The notes: generated from the sequence alone by a model not told the origin. A stretch of 64,000 bases of DNA from Talpa occidentalis (GCF_014898055.3 NW_023605083.1:90365721-90429720), one strand, 5' to 3'; counted from the first letter of the stretch, positions 10,892 to 20,893 are shown. Translations and numbers: made by a program.

Positions 10892-11050
10892 CTAATATTA
10901 TTTATTTATCCATTCATTCACTCATTCAACCAGTAAGTATTTACTGAGCATTTCTTATGCAGGCAATTGATATATGTTAGAAATAAATGACTCTTCCCAT
11001 TTTCTGGGAGTTGTTATTGTTCCCCAATGGGAGAAAGACATGAATTTAGT
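10892..11050 (-). repeat. L2/MIR-type 3' end fragment, minus strand
   Basis: 'ccattcattcactcattcaaccagtaagtatttactgagcatttc' is the classic inverted 3' end shared by L2-related repeats (a run of tcattcattcaacaaatatt). Confidence 0.5.
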
Positions 11051-11054
11051 TGGC

Positions 11055-11340
11055 AGCATAGCAATGGAGTTACACATACAGTCAGTGGACCCAGATAGCC
11101 TGGGTCTAATTTCCAGCTTTACTCACTTATTAACTCTGTGACCTTGGAAGAATTATTTAACCTTTTTGGTCTCATTATCTATAAAATGGGGTTAACAACA
11201 GACCCCCCCTTACTCCTACTCCCTACCTTCCCACTGTAAGGTTCTTAAGAGGATTAAATGAGTCATTGCAAGGATAAAGTACTTTGCCCAGTACCGAGCA
11301 CATGGTATACACCAGTAAATGTCAGCCATTTTTATTTCCA
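11055..11340 (+). repeat. MIR SINE, long copy
   Basis: Reads in order through the MIR: 'cctgggtctaatttcc', 'taactctgtgaccttgg', 'ctataaaatggggtta', 'aagaggattaaatgag', 'gtaccgagcacatgg'. A local C-run with 'actcctactccctacc' interrupts it at about 11203-11236. Confidence 0.8.
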
Positions 11341-12215
11341 GGCAATTATGTCACGGTGTGGTCGCCAATAAAAGAGGAATCCTGAGAGGGGAGACCACAC
11401 CAGATATAAAGTTACTTATCTACCTAGCAAACTTCATTTAGTAATAATGGATCCCATTTCATATTATTAATGAAGAGCTAATATAGAACTGGAATAAGAA
11501 CTCCTAATCAATATGAGATAATTAACGTGATATACTTTTGTCCAAAGTAAAGAAACTTGACATTTTTAACCTTGGGGAATTATCTAGTGTAAATGGGACA
11601 GTGCCATTAGGAATTTCTTTCACAGAACCTCTGACCAACTGCCAGTCAGTTCTACTTGTACACTTGCAGAGACAGGCAACTCACTCTCTGAAAGGTAGCC
11701 TTGTGTCTGGTGAGCTCCAACTGAGAAAAAGTTCTCCTTTAGGTTGAACTAAATGCAATCTCTGGCCCTACAACATAATTGTATCCACTATCCTCCAGGG
11801 TCTGATGATAGTCTTCATAGCCCAACACATCTTCCCCCACCCCCATGCTCAACTCCATGCGGAAGTACCTTCCTCTGATACCTCCAAGTACTTTGCACAC
11901 ATCATTTCAGTTTCCACATTCCCTGTGGCTCCACCCACCTCAGCCAGTCAGTGTGCCCTTTAAGTAATGGTGCCCCAGAACAAACACTATCAGCACCGCT
12001 GCTGTGACCCAATCAGGGCAAAGTGCAGGACAGGCATCACCTTCTATAATCTACACTCTGATTCTACTAATGAAGCACAAAAAAAAAAAAAAAAAAAAAA
12101 AAGTTTTCTGGCAGCTGCATCGAATTTACTTAATTAAAACCCCTAATTGGCAAATAACCCCAATATTTCTCACCTAGACTACATTAAAGTTTGTGCTTCC
12201 CAGATTGAGAATTAA
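11341..12215. other. Intergenic sequence with a 24-bp A-tract, possible ancient repeat
   Basis: No gene is recognised. The segment 11640-11760 ('ccagtcagttc...gagacaggcaactcactctctgaaaggtagcc') resembles an ancient mammalian repeat whose name I cannot give. A pure A-run occupies about 12079-12102. The rest looks single-copy. Confidence 0.4.
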
Positions 12216-12600
12216 ATGGATTCAAGTTTGGTCATTTTCAATGTGGTAAAGTTGTATGATCATTTTAGAATTTATTTCCTTATCCTGTTGATGAACATTT
12301 GGGTTATTTATTTAATGGATAAGGAACTCTACCACCTTGAATATTTTTGTATGTGTCCCCTGGGGTACATGTGCAATGTAATTGACAATTATTTCATATG
12401 TTTAAATCTTATTTCTCAATTTCCTTCAGAACACAAGAATCACATCTTTTGCACTTAATAAAAGCTTTGAGCACATGCCAATTTTCTTAGGAATATATAC
12501 CTAGGGGTGAACTTGCTGTGTGTTAGGGTTTACTTAAAAATATGAAAATGTACATAACTCTTGATTGATTTCAAAATTGCTTTTTAGACCACCTCCTTAG
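12216..12600 (-). repeat. Degraded L1M fragment, minus strand
   Basis: Inverted L1M landmarks remain: 'ctgttgatgaacatttgggtta' at about 12283-12305 and 'aggaatatatacctaggggtgaacttgctg' at about 12489-12520. No coding capacity. Confidence 0.55.
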
Positions 12601-13899
12601 CAGAGGGAGATCTAGGTGTCTAAACCACCAGTCTAACCACTTCCAAATGACATTGATCTTAAGGGCCTGGCTTGGAATCCCAGAAGAGGCAATAAATGGG
12701 CCTCTTCTTCACTGAAACGAGCCCCTATAGTAAAAGGCATCAATATCTGCTATCTTTGTGACCTCTGCCTTGTGTTAGTCATCACAATAAGGTAGAAGAT
12801 ACACTGGGCTACCCTATGTGGGACAAAGGTTCTCATTGCCAAGTGCAAATTTGCTCACCCAGGAAAGTCATCTCTGAGGGAACTGGGGGTGGGGCTGGGG
12901 TGGAGGAAATAGTACTGCTTGCTCTCTCCCCAACATACCACCCATCCAAGGATGTTACCTGCTCAAAACACTGAAGTCTCTGTTGAAGCCCTTCCTAATG
13001 TGAGCAGGATTGTGAGACAAAGTATAATAGATGCCACATGTTTACCTAAATTAATTTAAAATTACAAATTACTCCAAATAATTGTTAATCTCAATGTACT
13101 CTTTTTACCTTCACAAATACATATTTTTAAGGAGGTGAAAGACCAGGTTCAAATTTAGAATTCCTGTACTCAGATGTATGCACTTGAATGAGGTAGAGGA
13201 GCTCCAGACCTGATGGGCTTTTAGCTCATGGCACATCTGCCCTCTATTCCCATCTCTGTTCTGCGTTAGGGGGGGTCTGATGTCCAGAAGCTCAGATGTC
13301 CAAGTACTGTGCCACCTCCCCCAAAACACAGTGGCCCCTCAGCTACTTTTAAGGGTGCTCAAGATTTTGCCGTAGTGAAAATGGACCTGGGGGGAGACGC
13401 TACAGCATCCAGGCATTTGGGAGGGAATTCTGGGTTCACAGGTCCCCAGAACTTGATTCTGGAGGAGCACGGGTGCCAGGTGGACATGTCCCTTGGACCT
13501 TGTAGATTCCGCATTGTGTGGAAAGAGTGTGATCAGAGGGTGCCTTAGAGGGAGGCTTTAAAGTACTGGCCTGGAGCCTGCTCTCTTCCCTAGGTGTAAA
13601 GGCAGCGCTGTAGGCGCCTGTCTCTCCTCTCCTAGGAGTGCAGGGAGAGTGGCTGGGCTCTTTCCCCAGCGTCTATCCCAGCCCCTGCCACTGAAGCCAC
13701 GTTGCACATAGACGCTTAATGGAAAGTTAAGTCTCAAACAGTGCTTCATACTTTACTTTATTAAAAAATTTCTCAGTCATCATACGGATGGAGGCCAAGA
13801 AGCTTAAAGAAGTGAAATGACTCGCCCAAGGTCACACAGTGAGGCGAGAGGCAGAGTAGACTCACACTCACTCCACCAGCCGGCCTCCTCCCTGGTCCC
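12601..13899. other. Upstream flank of RABEP1, mostly single-copy
   Basis: No coding exon is recognised. A small inverted MIR remnant is visible at about 13795-13855 ('gaaatgactcgcccaaggtcacacagtgagg'). GC content rises sharply after about 13.9 kb into the CpG island. Short open frames at 13309-13548 and 13558-13749 show no known motif. Confidence 0.5.
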
Positions 13900-14150
13900 T
13901 CTTTATCTATTTTCCTGTCCTTCTCTGCCAAAGCGGGCGACTGGGAGGCGCCCTCCAAGAGGCCGAGTCTCCCTCGCCGCCCACGTGCCCCCCCTCCGCC
14001 CCACCCCGCGCATCCCACCGCTCCCTCCCTCCTCCCTGCAGCCTCCCTCCGCGTCCCGCGGCGGACCCAGCGCCTCCAGCCTGGCCTCCCGCCCTCGCCC
14101 CCTCCCCGCCCCTCCCCCGCCTCAGGAGAAGCCCCGCCCCTCCCTGGGGC

Positions 14151-14161
14151 GACGTCACGTG
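14151..14161 (+). promoter_or_regulatory. CRE-like site overlapping an E-box
   Basis: gacgtca (14151-14157) is a near-complete cAMP-response element and overlaps cacgtg (14156-14161), a perfect canonical E-box of the USF/MYC type. The pair lies about 250 bp before the start codon. Binding is inferred from motif only. Confidence 0.65.
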
Positions 14162-14176
14162 CCGCCCCATCCCCCC

Positions 14177-14186
14177 GCGCATGCGC
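14177..14186. promoter_or_regulatory. NRF1 palindrome
   Basis: gcgcatgcgc is the perfect palindromic NRF1 motif, common just upstream of CpG-island start sites of housekeeping genes. It lies 16 bp after the E-box and about 220 bp before the start codon, so transcription probably starts shortly downstream. Confidence 0.7.
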
Positions 14187-14209
14187 ACTGCTTATTTCCC
14201 GCTGTCAGG

Positions 14210-14341
14210 ATGAGGAGGCGGAGGTCGGCGCTCGGGTCCGTCTCTGCCCGGGGCTGTGGCGGCACCGGCGGCTCCAGCCTTAGCGGTTCCTCCCTGGGCG
14301 CAGGCGGCGGCGGCTCGGTCGACGCCTCTCCCGCCAGCTGA
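14210..14341 (+). other. Upstream open reading frame in the RABEP1 leader (43 codons)
   Basis: An ATG at 14210 opens a 43-codon frame rich in Arg at the start and Gly/Ser afterwards (it begins MRRRRSALGS), with its stop at 14339-14341, 65 bases before the RABEP1 start codon. If transcription starts upstream of 14210 the frame would be in the mRNA and could lower initiation at the main ATG. The context around the ATG (aggATGa) is moderate. The frame is also open further upstream, to an ATG at 13817, but that part is outside the likely transcript. Whether it is translated cannot be told here. Confidence 0.45.
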
Positions 14342-14406
14342 GCCCGCGGCAGCGCTGGACGCCGCTTCCCCGCCCATCCCCGCTCCCCGAGGCCGGCCAC
14401 CTGGCC

Positions 14407-14440
14407 ATGGCGCAGCCGGGCCCGGCTCCTCAGCCTGACG
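14407..14440 (+). CDS. RABEP1: Rabaptin-5 (RAB GTPase-binding effector 1), exon 1 coding part
   Basis: Seen: the ATG at 14407 has a strong initiation context (G at -3, G at +4) and encodes MAQPGPAPQPD. One extra G (14440) comes before a consensus donor GTGAGC at 14441, so the intron is phase 1 and the next codon begins with G. Known: mammalian rabaptin-5 starts MAQPGP(A)(S/P)QPDV, and valine (GTN) fits the split codon exactly. Rabaptin-5 is a long coiled-coil effector of RAB5 that also binds RAB4. It pairs with the RAB5 exchange factor rabex-5 (RABGEF1) and works in early-endosome fusion and recycling. Only 11 of roughly 860 residues are in this exon. The promoter directly upstream is a CpG island, in line with ubiquitous expression. 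The remaining exons lie outside the visible sequence. Confidence 0.88.
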
Positions 14441-14959
14441 GTGAGCGCCCACCATGGCAGGCGCGGCGGGCGCGGCCTGCGCGGGGCTGGCTCGCCGGGG
14501 CTCCTCCGGGCGGCGGGAAGGGCTCGCGCGCGCCGGGGGGGAACCCCGCGGGGCCGAGGTGGGAGCGTGCGGGCTCCGGAGCGGGCGGCGCGCGAGGGCG
14601 GCGCGGGGGCCGGGGGCTGGGGCCGGGCGGCCGCCGCTGGGGAGGGGGTGGGCGGCGCGGGCGGGAGGCGGAGGGAAGGGCGTGGGGCGACTCGGGGACC
14701 TGGCGGAGGCCGGGGGGCGCGGAGAGCGAGCTGCTTAGGCAGCGCCGGGACCCGCACGTGGGTTCTGCCCGTGGGGTGGGTGGCAATCGGGAACGTGCGC
14801 TGTATTCGTTAAAAAGGAATTGCCTTAGGTGTTGGTGGGTGCCCCCACCCCCGTTCGGAGCCAAGCTGCAGAGGTTTTGTGATAGAAAACTAATTGGGAA
14901 CATTAGCTGGATTTAGTGGCGTCCCTTGAAGCTGGGTGGTTTAATTTTAAGTTCTGGGG

Positions 14960-15666
14960 CCTGGGAGTCTAAAGGACCTGGATCCTTTACTGGCAAGCTC
15001 TAGGCCAATTCCTTAACCTCTTCGGGTTGCAGTCTTCGCGCTCAAGAAGAAGTTCATTAATGCCTTTATATTTTATTCATAAAGATGCAAACGTGCGTAA
15101 AGTTATTATTATTATGGGGTATTTGGGAATAACGAGGAGAGAGGTGTCTGTTGAAGTCGAGGAAATGGTGACTTTCATCACACTTTTATTTTTAGAAGGA
15201 AAATCAGCCCTAAATAATCCAAGTTGGTTGTCAGAATCCTTCATTAATACCTCTGGGAAATGTACTAAACTCTGCTTCAGATGATGATTTGATCACATCG
15301 GGCCAGACTTTACTACCTGGAGTAATGTTTGAAAAAAATGTGATTCGTTTTGGCAGGGTGCTACTGAATCTAGTTGAGAAAGTACTTACAGGTGTTTTTC
15401 TGTAAACAGTGCTTTGCATTTTTAAGAGTGAGTAGAATGTTTGGATATCATGCTGGACACATAGTAGGTACTTAAAAACTTGCCTCTGCCTAGGGTTGTC
15501 TCTTAAATAACCTTTCGTGGAAAACCTTGCACTTTGTTCTTGCCTCTGGCTGAAACAATGTTATCAGATTTTAAGGTTTTAAGGCTAGCTACTTTCTTGG
15601 AAGTATTCCTTCAACGCTTGGTAGTCTTTAGTTTCAGGTTTTGTTAGTTACCTCAGGAGAGATGTC
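14960..15666. other. Intron start, single-copy with a MIR-like scrap
   Basis: The segment near 14975-15055 ('ggacctggatcctttactggcaagctc...ttccttaacctcttcggg') looks like a decayed MIR. Beyond it I see no gene, RNA or repeat. Confidence 0.4.
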
Positions 15667-16123
15667 TGTTACAGGGCAAACCCGATATGAAATGGGTTAC
15701 CTGACTGTAGGTCCTCACCTGCGGGCTTAAAAGGGACTTATAATAATACTTAATTGCAGGCACATACAAAAAGGTTATTAAAGGGTTTACTTACAAAAGA
15801 AAGGGAATTGAAGAAATGAATAACTCGGGAAAGAGAGGGAGATAAATTCGTGAATGCATCCTACCAGTTCTGCTGAGCTGGAACCCCAGTGGCACGCTGA
15901 GAGCTGGCAAAAAACCCAAGAGACCCTCGTGGCCCACGTGTCTGGTTTTATACCAAACCTGGCTGCTTAACTGCACGCTCAGGTCCCAGCAGTCCTCCCT
16001 TCAGTGATGATGACATTATGGGATTTGTAGTTCTTGGTGTCTTAGGTATCTTTGGTCTGAAGTGGGGGTGAGTCCATAAACCATATTTGTGGAGTTTGTT
16101 CAGGACATCCTTTCCCCCCAACA
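15667..16123 (-). mobile_element. Solo LTR, ERV1-like family A, copy 1
   Basis: Bounded by tgttacag at 15667 and ccccaaca ending 16123, i.e. TG...CA ends, with a 4-bp duplication TGTC on each side (15663-15666 and 16124-16127). It is about 457 bp long. It matches 18442-18884 along its whole length with small indels. Orientation is inferred as minus because the reverse complement of copy 2 shows a TATA-like tatttaa and then AATAAA in LTR order. No viral genes accompany it. Confidence 0.85.
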
Positions 16124-16793
16124 TGTCCAGTCTGCTGCAGACACCTGGAATTCCAGAAGAATCTGCTGGCTGTTTCTATTCAAGTAGAAGAGAAGGGAGG
16201 CACTTCTGGTGGTTATCAGAGAGGAGACAGGGATAGTTCAGGCTACATTTTAATTCTCACCTTTTGCATTTGGTATTAGGGAACAAAACTGCTTTTCTAC
16301 AAACCCAGAGCTCTTTGTAAGTGCAGACAGTGGCAGAATACAGAGTACTCTACTGGCTTCTGGTTGTGTTCTGGAGGGGGTAGTATGCTTAGCTGGCTGC
16401 TTCCTTCTCTTGAGTTGCATGGAAACAAATGTCTAAGGCAGCTCAGGTGACATGACAGTCTGGAATAAAAATTCCCTGCCTCCTTTGAGATGTGAAATGG
16501 TTTCCTTGTAAATAGGCAGAAGTGACTAAGCACTGAAAAGAGCCTAGGAAAAATTCGATTTAGGACTGTATTTTTGCTAGTCTTGGTAGAAATTTATTCC
16601 CTATTTTGCAAATTCTGTGACTCTAGGATGAGATTTGGTTTATATAAATGACACTATTTACTTACAATTAGTATAGTAAATAAGAAACACAGCTACTGTT
16701 TAGAAACAGAGTATTTGGGATATTTGAGTGCTTTGTGTCAGTGTCTGTAGAAGTTCATTTTGGGGATTTTACTTTTTTCTCTTGGCTGAATTT
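16124..16793. other. Intronic single-copy sequence
   Basis: No coding, RNA or repeat feature recognised. Confidence 0.4.
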
Positions 16794-16807
16794 GAATAGA
16801 CCACTTC

Positions 16808-16974
16808 TTTTTTTTAATTTTATTTTATATTCCCCATACAATTGCAACCCCCTTTTTTGACCCCAATCCCTCCTCTCTTTCTCTGCCCCCCCCCCCCATA
16901 GTGTGTCTCTGGTTTATAGTTGTTTGTTGATTTTGATTTTTTCTTCTTATAGTTATTCTTTTTCCTGATCCCTT
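16808..16974 (-). repeat. 5'-truncated young L1 insertion, minus strand
   Basis: The inverted 3' UTR matches the L1 3' end at 62.1-62.25 kb (tatattccccatacaattgcaa... ccagagacacac inverted). The target duplications gaatagaccacttctt (about 16794-16809) and gaataaaccacttctt (about 16975-16990) differ by one base. It is only about 165 bp long, a strongly truncated insertion. Confidence 0.9.
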
Positions 16975-16990
16975 GAATAAACCACTTCTT

Positions 16991-17374
16991 AACGCTTTAA
17001 CTTTAAACATACTCAAGTTTCCTACCCTGCTGATTTAAAAAAATGCAGAATTCTTTGTGTCAAATTGACAGTAAAAGATAACTGCTTCATTTCGTAATCT
17101 TTCTTTTGAACACATTCTTAGAAGCAATTGTGTTTTGTGGTGACATTGTTTTTTTTTCTTTTTTGACATACCTGTTGTTTATCAGGTAGATATGTAGAGT
17201 AAGAAAAGATTAGATTTGTATATTAATGGAAATGTATTAGTTTCTGCTTATTCTTTTACTCATTTGGTAATTTTGTTTTGAGAAGTTAATCTTCAAGAAA
17301 TCTTAACAGCCAAAGAGTTCAGCTGATTTCATTTTCCCTTGAGAATTCAAAGACAATATCATTTAAAAGCATTT
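16991..17374. other. Intronic AT-rich sequence up to a gap
   Basis: Nothing recognised. It runs directly into an assembly gap. Confidence 0.4.
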
Positions 17375-17474
17375 NNNNNNNNNNNNNNNNNNNNNNNNNN
17401 NNNNNNNNNNNNNNNNNNNNNNNNNNNNNNNNNNNNNNNNNNNNNNNNNNNNNNNNNNNNNNNNNNNNNNNNNN
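17375..17474. other. Assembly gap (100 N)
   Basis: Exactly 100 Ns, the usual placeholder for a gap of unknown size. An exon or repeat could be missing here. Confidence 0.98.
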
Positions 17475-18441
17475 TAGGATTGTCTGGTTGGACAAATGGC
17501 TTCTCTATCTGTCGATTCCAAAAGCTGTTCTATACTTTCATGCCAAGCAGTGGAGATTCATATTCCAGGCTGGCATGATCCTAGATGCTGCAGATTAACT
17601 TGGTGGTGCTTGAATGACACTGGTTATGCCCTAGGGCTTGGGATCTCCCTTGTTGTTATCTGTCGATGTCAGTGTCAAATTAGGGAGAGAAATAAAATAG
17701 GACAAGCCAAGGGCAGCCTTCTGGGAGTTATGCCAGGCTGGCAAGATGAGGCAATGTGCTGGCAGAGGGTCATGACCAGGTCAGATGACAGAGAAAAAGG
17801 TGTGTGCAGGGACAGAGTTCAGAGCACCAAGTTTAGGTCAGAGGTTGGGGAGGTAAATTGGAGTGGATGTTCAGAAATCCAAACTGGGCAGGAAAGTTGT
17901 GTTTTGAGCATGAGATCCAGGCCAGTCACAGAGAGAAACAGATTCAAAGTGCACCCCCTGGGGGGAAGAAATGGGGCATGTCATAGTAACAGAGCATATT
18001 TTTCTGGTTCACATCCGGGTCAGTTCTCTTAGAGCCACAAAGTCCCTTGCAAAAACATTCCTATCCAGCTGATGGTCCAGTTATTTTCAGGAATCCAGAA
18101 GAATTCTCAAGTTATGACCTCTCAAATAAATGCCATGGCGACCATGAGGTCTTAGCTTTCCCTCTCCAGGTTCCGTTTTTGCAAAAGTCACTGTTGCAAC
18201 CGCCTCTGCCCTCATAGCAGTGAGCATGTGCTTCCACAGCATCAGCCTCCACTTGGGGGCCTGCTGCCCCTGGATGAATAATGCTGCACTCGTGCCCCCC
18301 AGACCTCCCCGCTGCAGGCCACACCTGCATCACTGCACCTCCTTGGCTGAGGGCTTTCTAGGATGGAAGAAGCCTGCTCTCCACAGCACAGGATGGCAAC
18401 TGCCCTCAACCACTGACAGAACGGAGTTAGTGTTGACACCC
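17475..18441. other. Unrecognised sequence between gap and solo LTR
   Basis: A 178-codon open frame on + (17496-18032) has no motif I recognise and no conserved composition, so I do not call it a gene. The 17.5-18.05 kb part has a repeat-like texture, but I cannot name a family. Confidence 0.35.
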
Positions 18442-18884
18442 TGTTACAGAGTAACCCCGATATAAAACAGGTTGCCTGACTGTGGGTCCTCATCTGCATG
18501 CTTAAAGGGGATTTATTAATGCTAAACTGCAGACATACACAAAAGGTTGATAAAAGGTTTATTTACAAGGGAAGGGGAAATGAATAACTCAGGGAGAAAA
18601 AGAGGGAGAGAAGTTTGTAAATGCATCCTACCCGTTCCGCTCACCTGGAATCCCAATGACCCACCTAGGTGGCGAAAAAACCCAGCAAGCCATGTGGCCA
18701 AGAGGGTGACCCCCAGCCACATGGCCAGTTAAATACTCAAACCAAGAGTTAGTTGCTTAGCTCTGCCCTCAGGTCCTCGCAACCTTCCCTTTGGTGATGA
18801 TGGGATTTGTAATTCCCAGTGTTGTGAGGGTGAAGTTCACAAAGCCTGTATGGAGTTTGTTCAGGACATCCTTTCCCCCTAACA
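18442..18884 (-). mobile_element. Solo LTR, ERV1-like family A, copy 2
   Basis: Ends tgttacag / cctaaca, about 443 bp, with 4-bp duplications ACCC on each side (18438-18441 and 18885-18888). In reverse complement it carries a TATA-like tatttaactgg and AATAAA sites. Same family as 15667-16123, but its different target duplication shows an independent insertion, not the second LTR of one provirus. Confidence 0.85.
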
Positions 18885-19029
18885 ACCCCACATTCTTCAT
18901 CCCTAGGACAAGGTAATCAAAGAGGCTTGTTACACACTGGCCCCCAGAGTTCCTCAGGAGAATTAAGTTCCAGTTTGTCGCTGCATCTTTTATTGACTAT
19001 TTTCCCTTCTCTGTCCCAGTTCCCCACAT

Positions 19030-19264
19030 CTCCACCAATATTCTGGAATCTCCTTTCAAATAAAGTCCTTGCACTTTAAATATTTGACTCTGTGCTTGCG
19101 GGTGAAACCAAGAACCTAAGACACTTGCAAGCCTGTCTCCCTGTCCTCTTACTGTTGACTCTTCCCAAAGCAGCCTGAGTGACCTTTGAAAACATCACTG
19201 GCCTGCTCAGAACTTCTTAATGGCACCCCATTATGTTTAGAATAAAAGTACAAATCTTTACTTA
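19030..19264 (+). repeat. L2-like fragment
   Basis: 'gagtgacctttgaaaacatcactggcctgctcagaacttcttaatggcaccccatt' follows the L2 3' ORF consensus order ('cagatcatgtcactcctctgctcaaaaccc tccaatggc'). Confidence 0.55.
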
Positions 19265-19935
19265 GACCATGTGTAGTCCATTTGGGTTGTTGCTATAACA
19301 AAACACCACAACTGGGGTGGGGGTGACTCATAAACGTGCCAACATTTATTTCTCACAATTCCAGAGGCTGGCAAGTCCAAGATAAAGAGTCAGCATTCTG
19401 GTAAAGGCCCACCTTCTGGTTCTTAGATGGTGTCTTCTGGCCAGACCTCCTCTGATGGAAGGAGCAAGGGAATTTTCTCAGGCCTCTCTCTTTAATTCCA
19501 TTCCTGAGGGTGCCTCTCTTGAAGTAGAAAATGTCAGGCTGACCTGTTGATTAGCTGAAGTTGGGACATAGCCTGTAGACTGAAAGTTTTAGGGAACAAC
19601 TGGTAAGCGCCCTCAAGGCCACACACACCCTGACTCATGCATTCCCAGTTGACTGTACCCCTTGCTTTAGTCAATAAATACCCTGTAACCTAGTTGCTTG
19701 GGGTTCAGACTTTGGAGAGAGAGCTCCTCTGGGCCTGCCGGTGTAAAGTCCGCCGGCGTAAAGATCTTCCCTCCGCCTCTCTGAGTGCTGCCAGGTTCCC
19801 TAATGAAAATCTGTCATAACACACTCACAGACTTATAACACTTCCAGAAGTCTCTACTTCCTATCACCTTGGGCATTAGGTTTTCAATACATGAATGGCG
19901 GGCGGGGGTGGAGGGGAGACATGCTAAAAGGCTAC
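19265..19935 (-). repeat. MaLR (MLT1-like) LTR, minus strand, interrupted
   Basis: The left part (19265-19531) has 'gttgttgctataacaaaacaccac...atttatttctcacaattccagaggctgg'. The right part (19822-19935) has 'ctacttcctatcaccttgggcattaggttttcaatacatgaat'. Together these are one inverted MLT1-like LTR, split by another LTR. Confidence 0.75.
19532..19821 (+). mobile_element. Short solo LTR nested in MLT1
   Basis: TG...CA ends (tgtcaggctgacc ... gtcataaca). An AATAAA at about 19673-19678 is followed by an R-U5-like 'cttggggttcagactttggagag...ctcctctgggcctgcc'. The gamma-retrovirus-like layout suggests an ERV1 LTR. I could not find a clean target duplication, so the borders are approximate. Confidence 0.65.
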
Positions 19936-19939
19936 CACA

Positions 19940-20580
19940 AATTATTTATTAATGAAATAGCCAAAGGTAATATCACCACTACTGGAACAAACTGACACCA
20001 CGTGTCTACTGATAGGATGCACCAAGGACAGTGGTATTTCTGCCAAAGATGTATAATCTGAATCTAAAGGAAACACCAGACAGGCACACATGTGAGTACA
20101 CTGTGCCTCGTAAATGGTCTTTAATCTTCGAATGTCAAGGTAACTGTTCCACATAAAAGGAGATGAAAGAGAAATTTTGATTTAATTCAGTGTATAATCC
20201 TGAAATGGATTATATAGAGACCTGAAGAAGATATCTCTAAAGGACATTATTGAGAACATTGGGGGGAATTCAAATATGAATTATAGATTAGGTTATTGTC
20301 TTGTATCAATGTGAAAGTGCTTGATTTTGATTGCAACTGTGGCTCTGCGGTTGGCCTTAGAAAACATACACTACATTATTTAGAATAAAAAGAGACATGA
20401 TGTCTCTCACTTTTTAAAGATTTAGGGGAAAATGAAGAAAGAAAGAGAGCCTGAGAGAAAGAAAACAAATGGGACAAATGTGAACAATTAGTGAATCTGA
20501 GTGAAGGTCACACTCTTCTTGCAACACTTCTGTAAGTTTGAAATGACAGCAAAACAAAAATTTATTTTAAAAATCTAAAG
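19940..20580 (+). repeat. Ancient L1M 3' UTR
   Basis: The sequence 'taatatcaccactactggaacaaactgacaccacgtg...cttgtatcaatgtgaaagtgcttgattttgat...cttctgtaagtttgaaatgacagcaaaacaaaaa' follows an old L1M 3' UTR that I remember. Confidence 0.6.
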
Positions 20581-20627
20581 CAAGGCATGACCATTTAATA
20601 AGCAAAACCAACATTCTGTCTACATGA

Positions 20628-20893
20628 ATTTTTTAAAGATTTATTTATTTTTGCATAGAAGAACTGGGGTGTAGGCCAGAGGTACAGGGCAGGGGTGTGT
20701 GTGAGAGGATTTACCAGAGACAGAGTGGGGAGCAGAACAGGCACATTTACAGGAATACACTGGTGAGGGGAGCAGCGGGCTAGACAGGAGAGGTCTGCTA
20801 TGCCATGTGGGTCAGCTCCCTGGCCAGGGACTGAACTCAGGCCATAGAGGTGGTAGCGCTGAGACTTAACACCTAGGCCACCAGGAAAGCCCC
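20628..20893 (-). repeat. tRNA-derived SINE, minus strand
   Basis: Inverted tail taaagatttatttatttttgcat, inverted head ccaccaggaaagcccc. Older subfamily, and it contains a small GT-rich insertion near 20693-20702. Confidence 0.9.

Larger units (their letters stand above)
13900..14770 (+). promoter_or_regulatory. RABEP1: CpG-island promoter of RABEP1
   Basis: This is the only long GC-rich, CpG-dense stretch in the window. It spans the promoter, exon 1 and the start of intron 1. It holds several GC boxes (ccccgcccc near 14104-14115, gccccgcccc at 14131-14140), a CRE/E-box overlap and an NRF1 palindrome, and no obvious TATA box. This is typical of a broadly expressed trafficking gene. The many open frames on both strands here are a by-product of the GC bias. 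Confidence 0.85.

Noticed and set aside
14155..14916. Several long overlapping open frames on both strands (up to 200 codons)
   Set aside because: They all lie in the CpG island, where stop codons are rare because of GC bias. Composition is Pro/Arg/Gly/Ala only. The real coding segment is the short exon 1.
17496..18032. 178-codon plus-strand frame after the first gap
   Set aside because: No recognisable protein family and repeat-like texture. Could not be linked to an exon or a retroviral gene.
15667..18884. Interpreting the two family A LTRs as one provirus
   Set aside because: Each LTR has its own distinct 4-bp target duplication, and no gag/pol/env-like sequence was seen between them.
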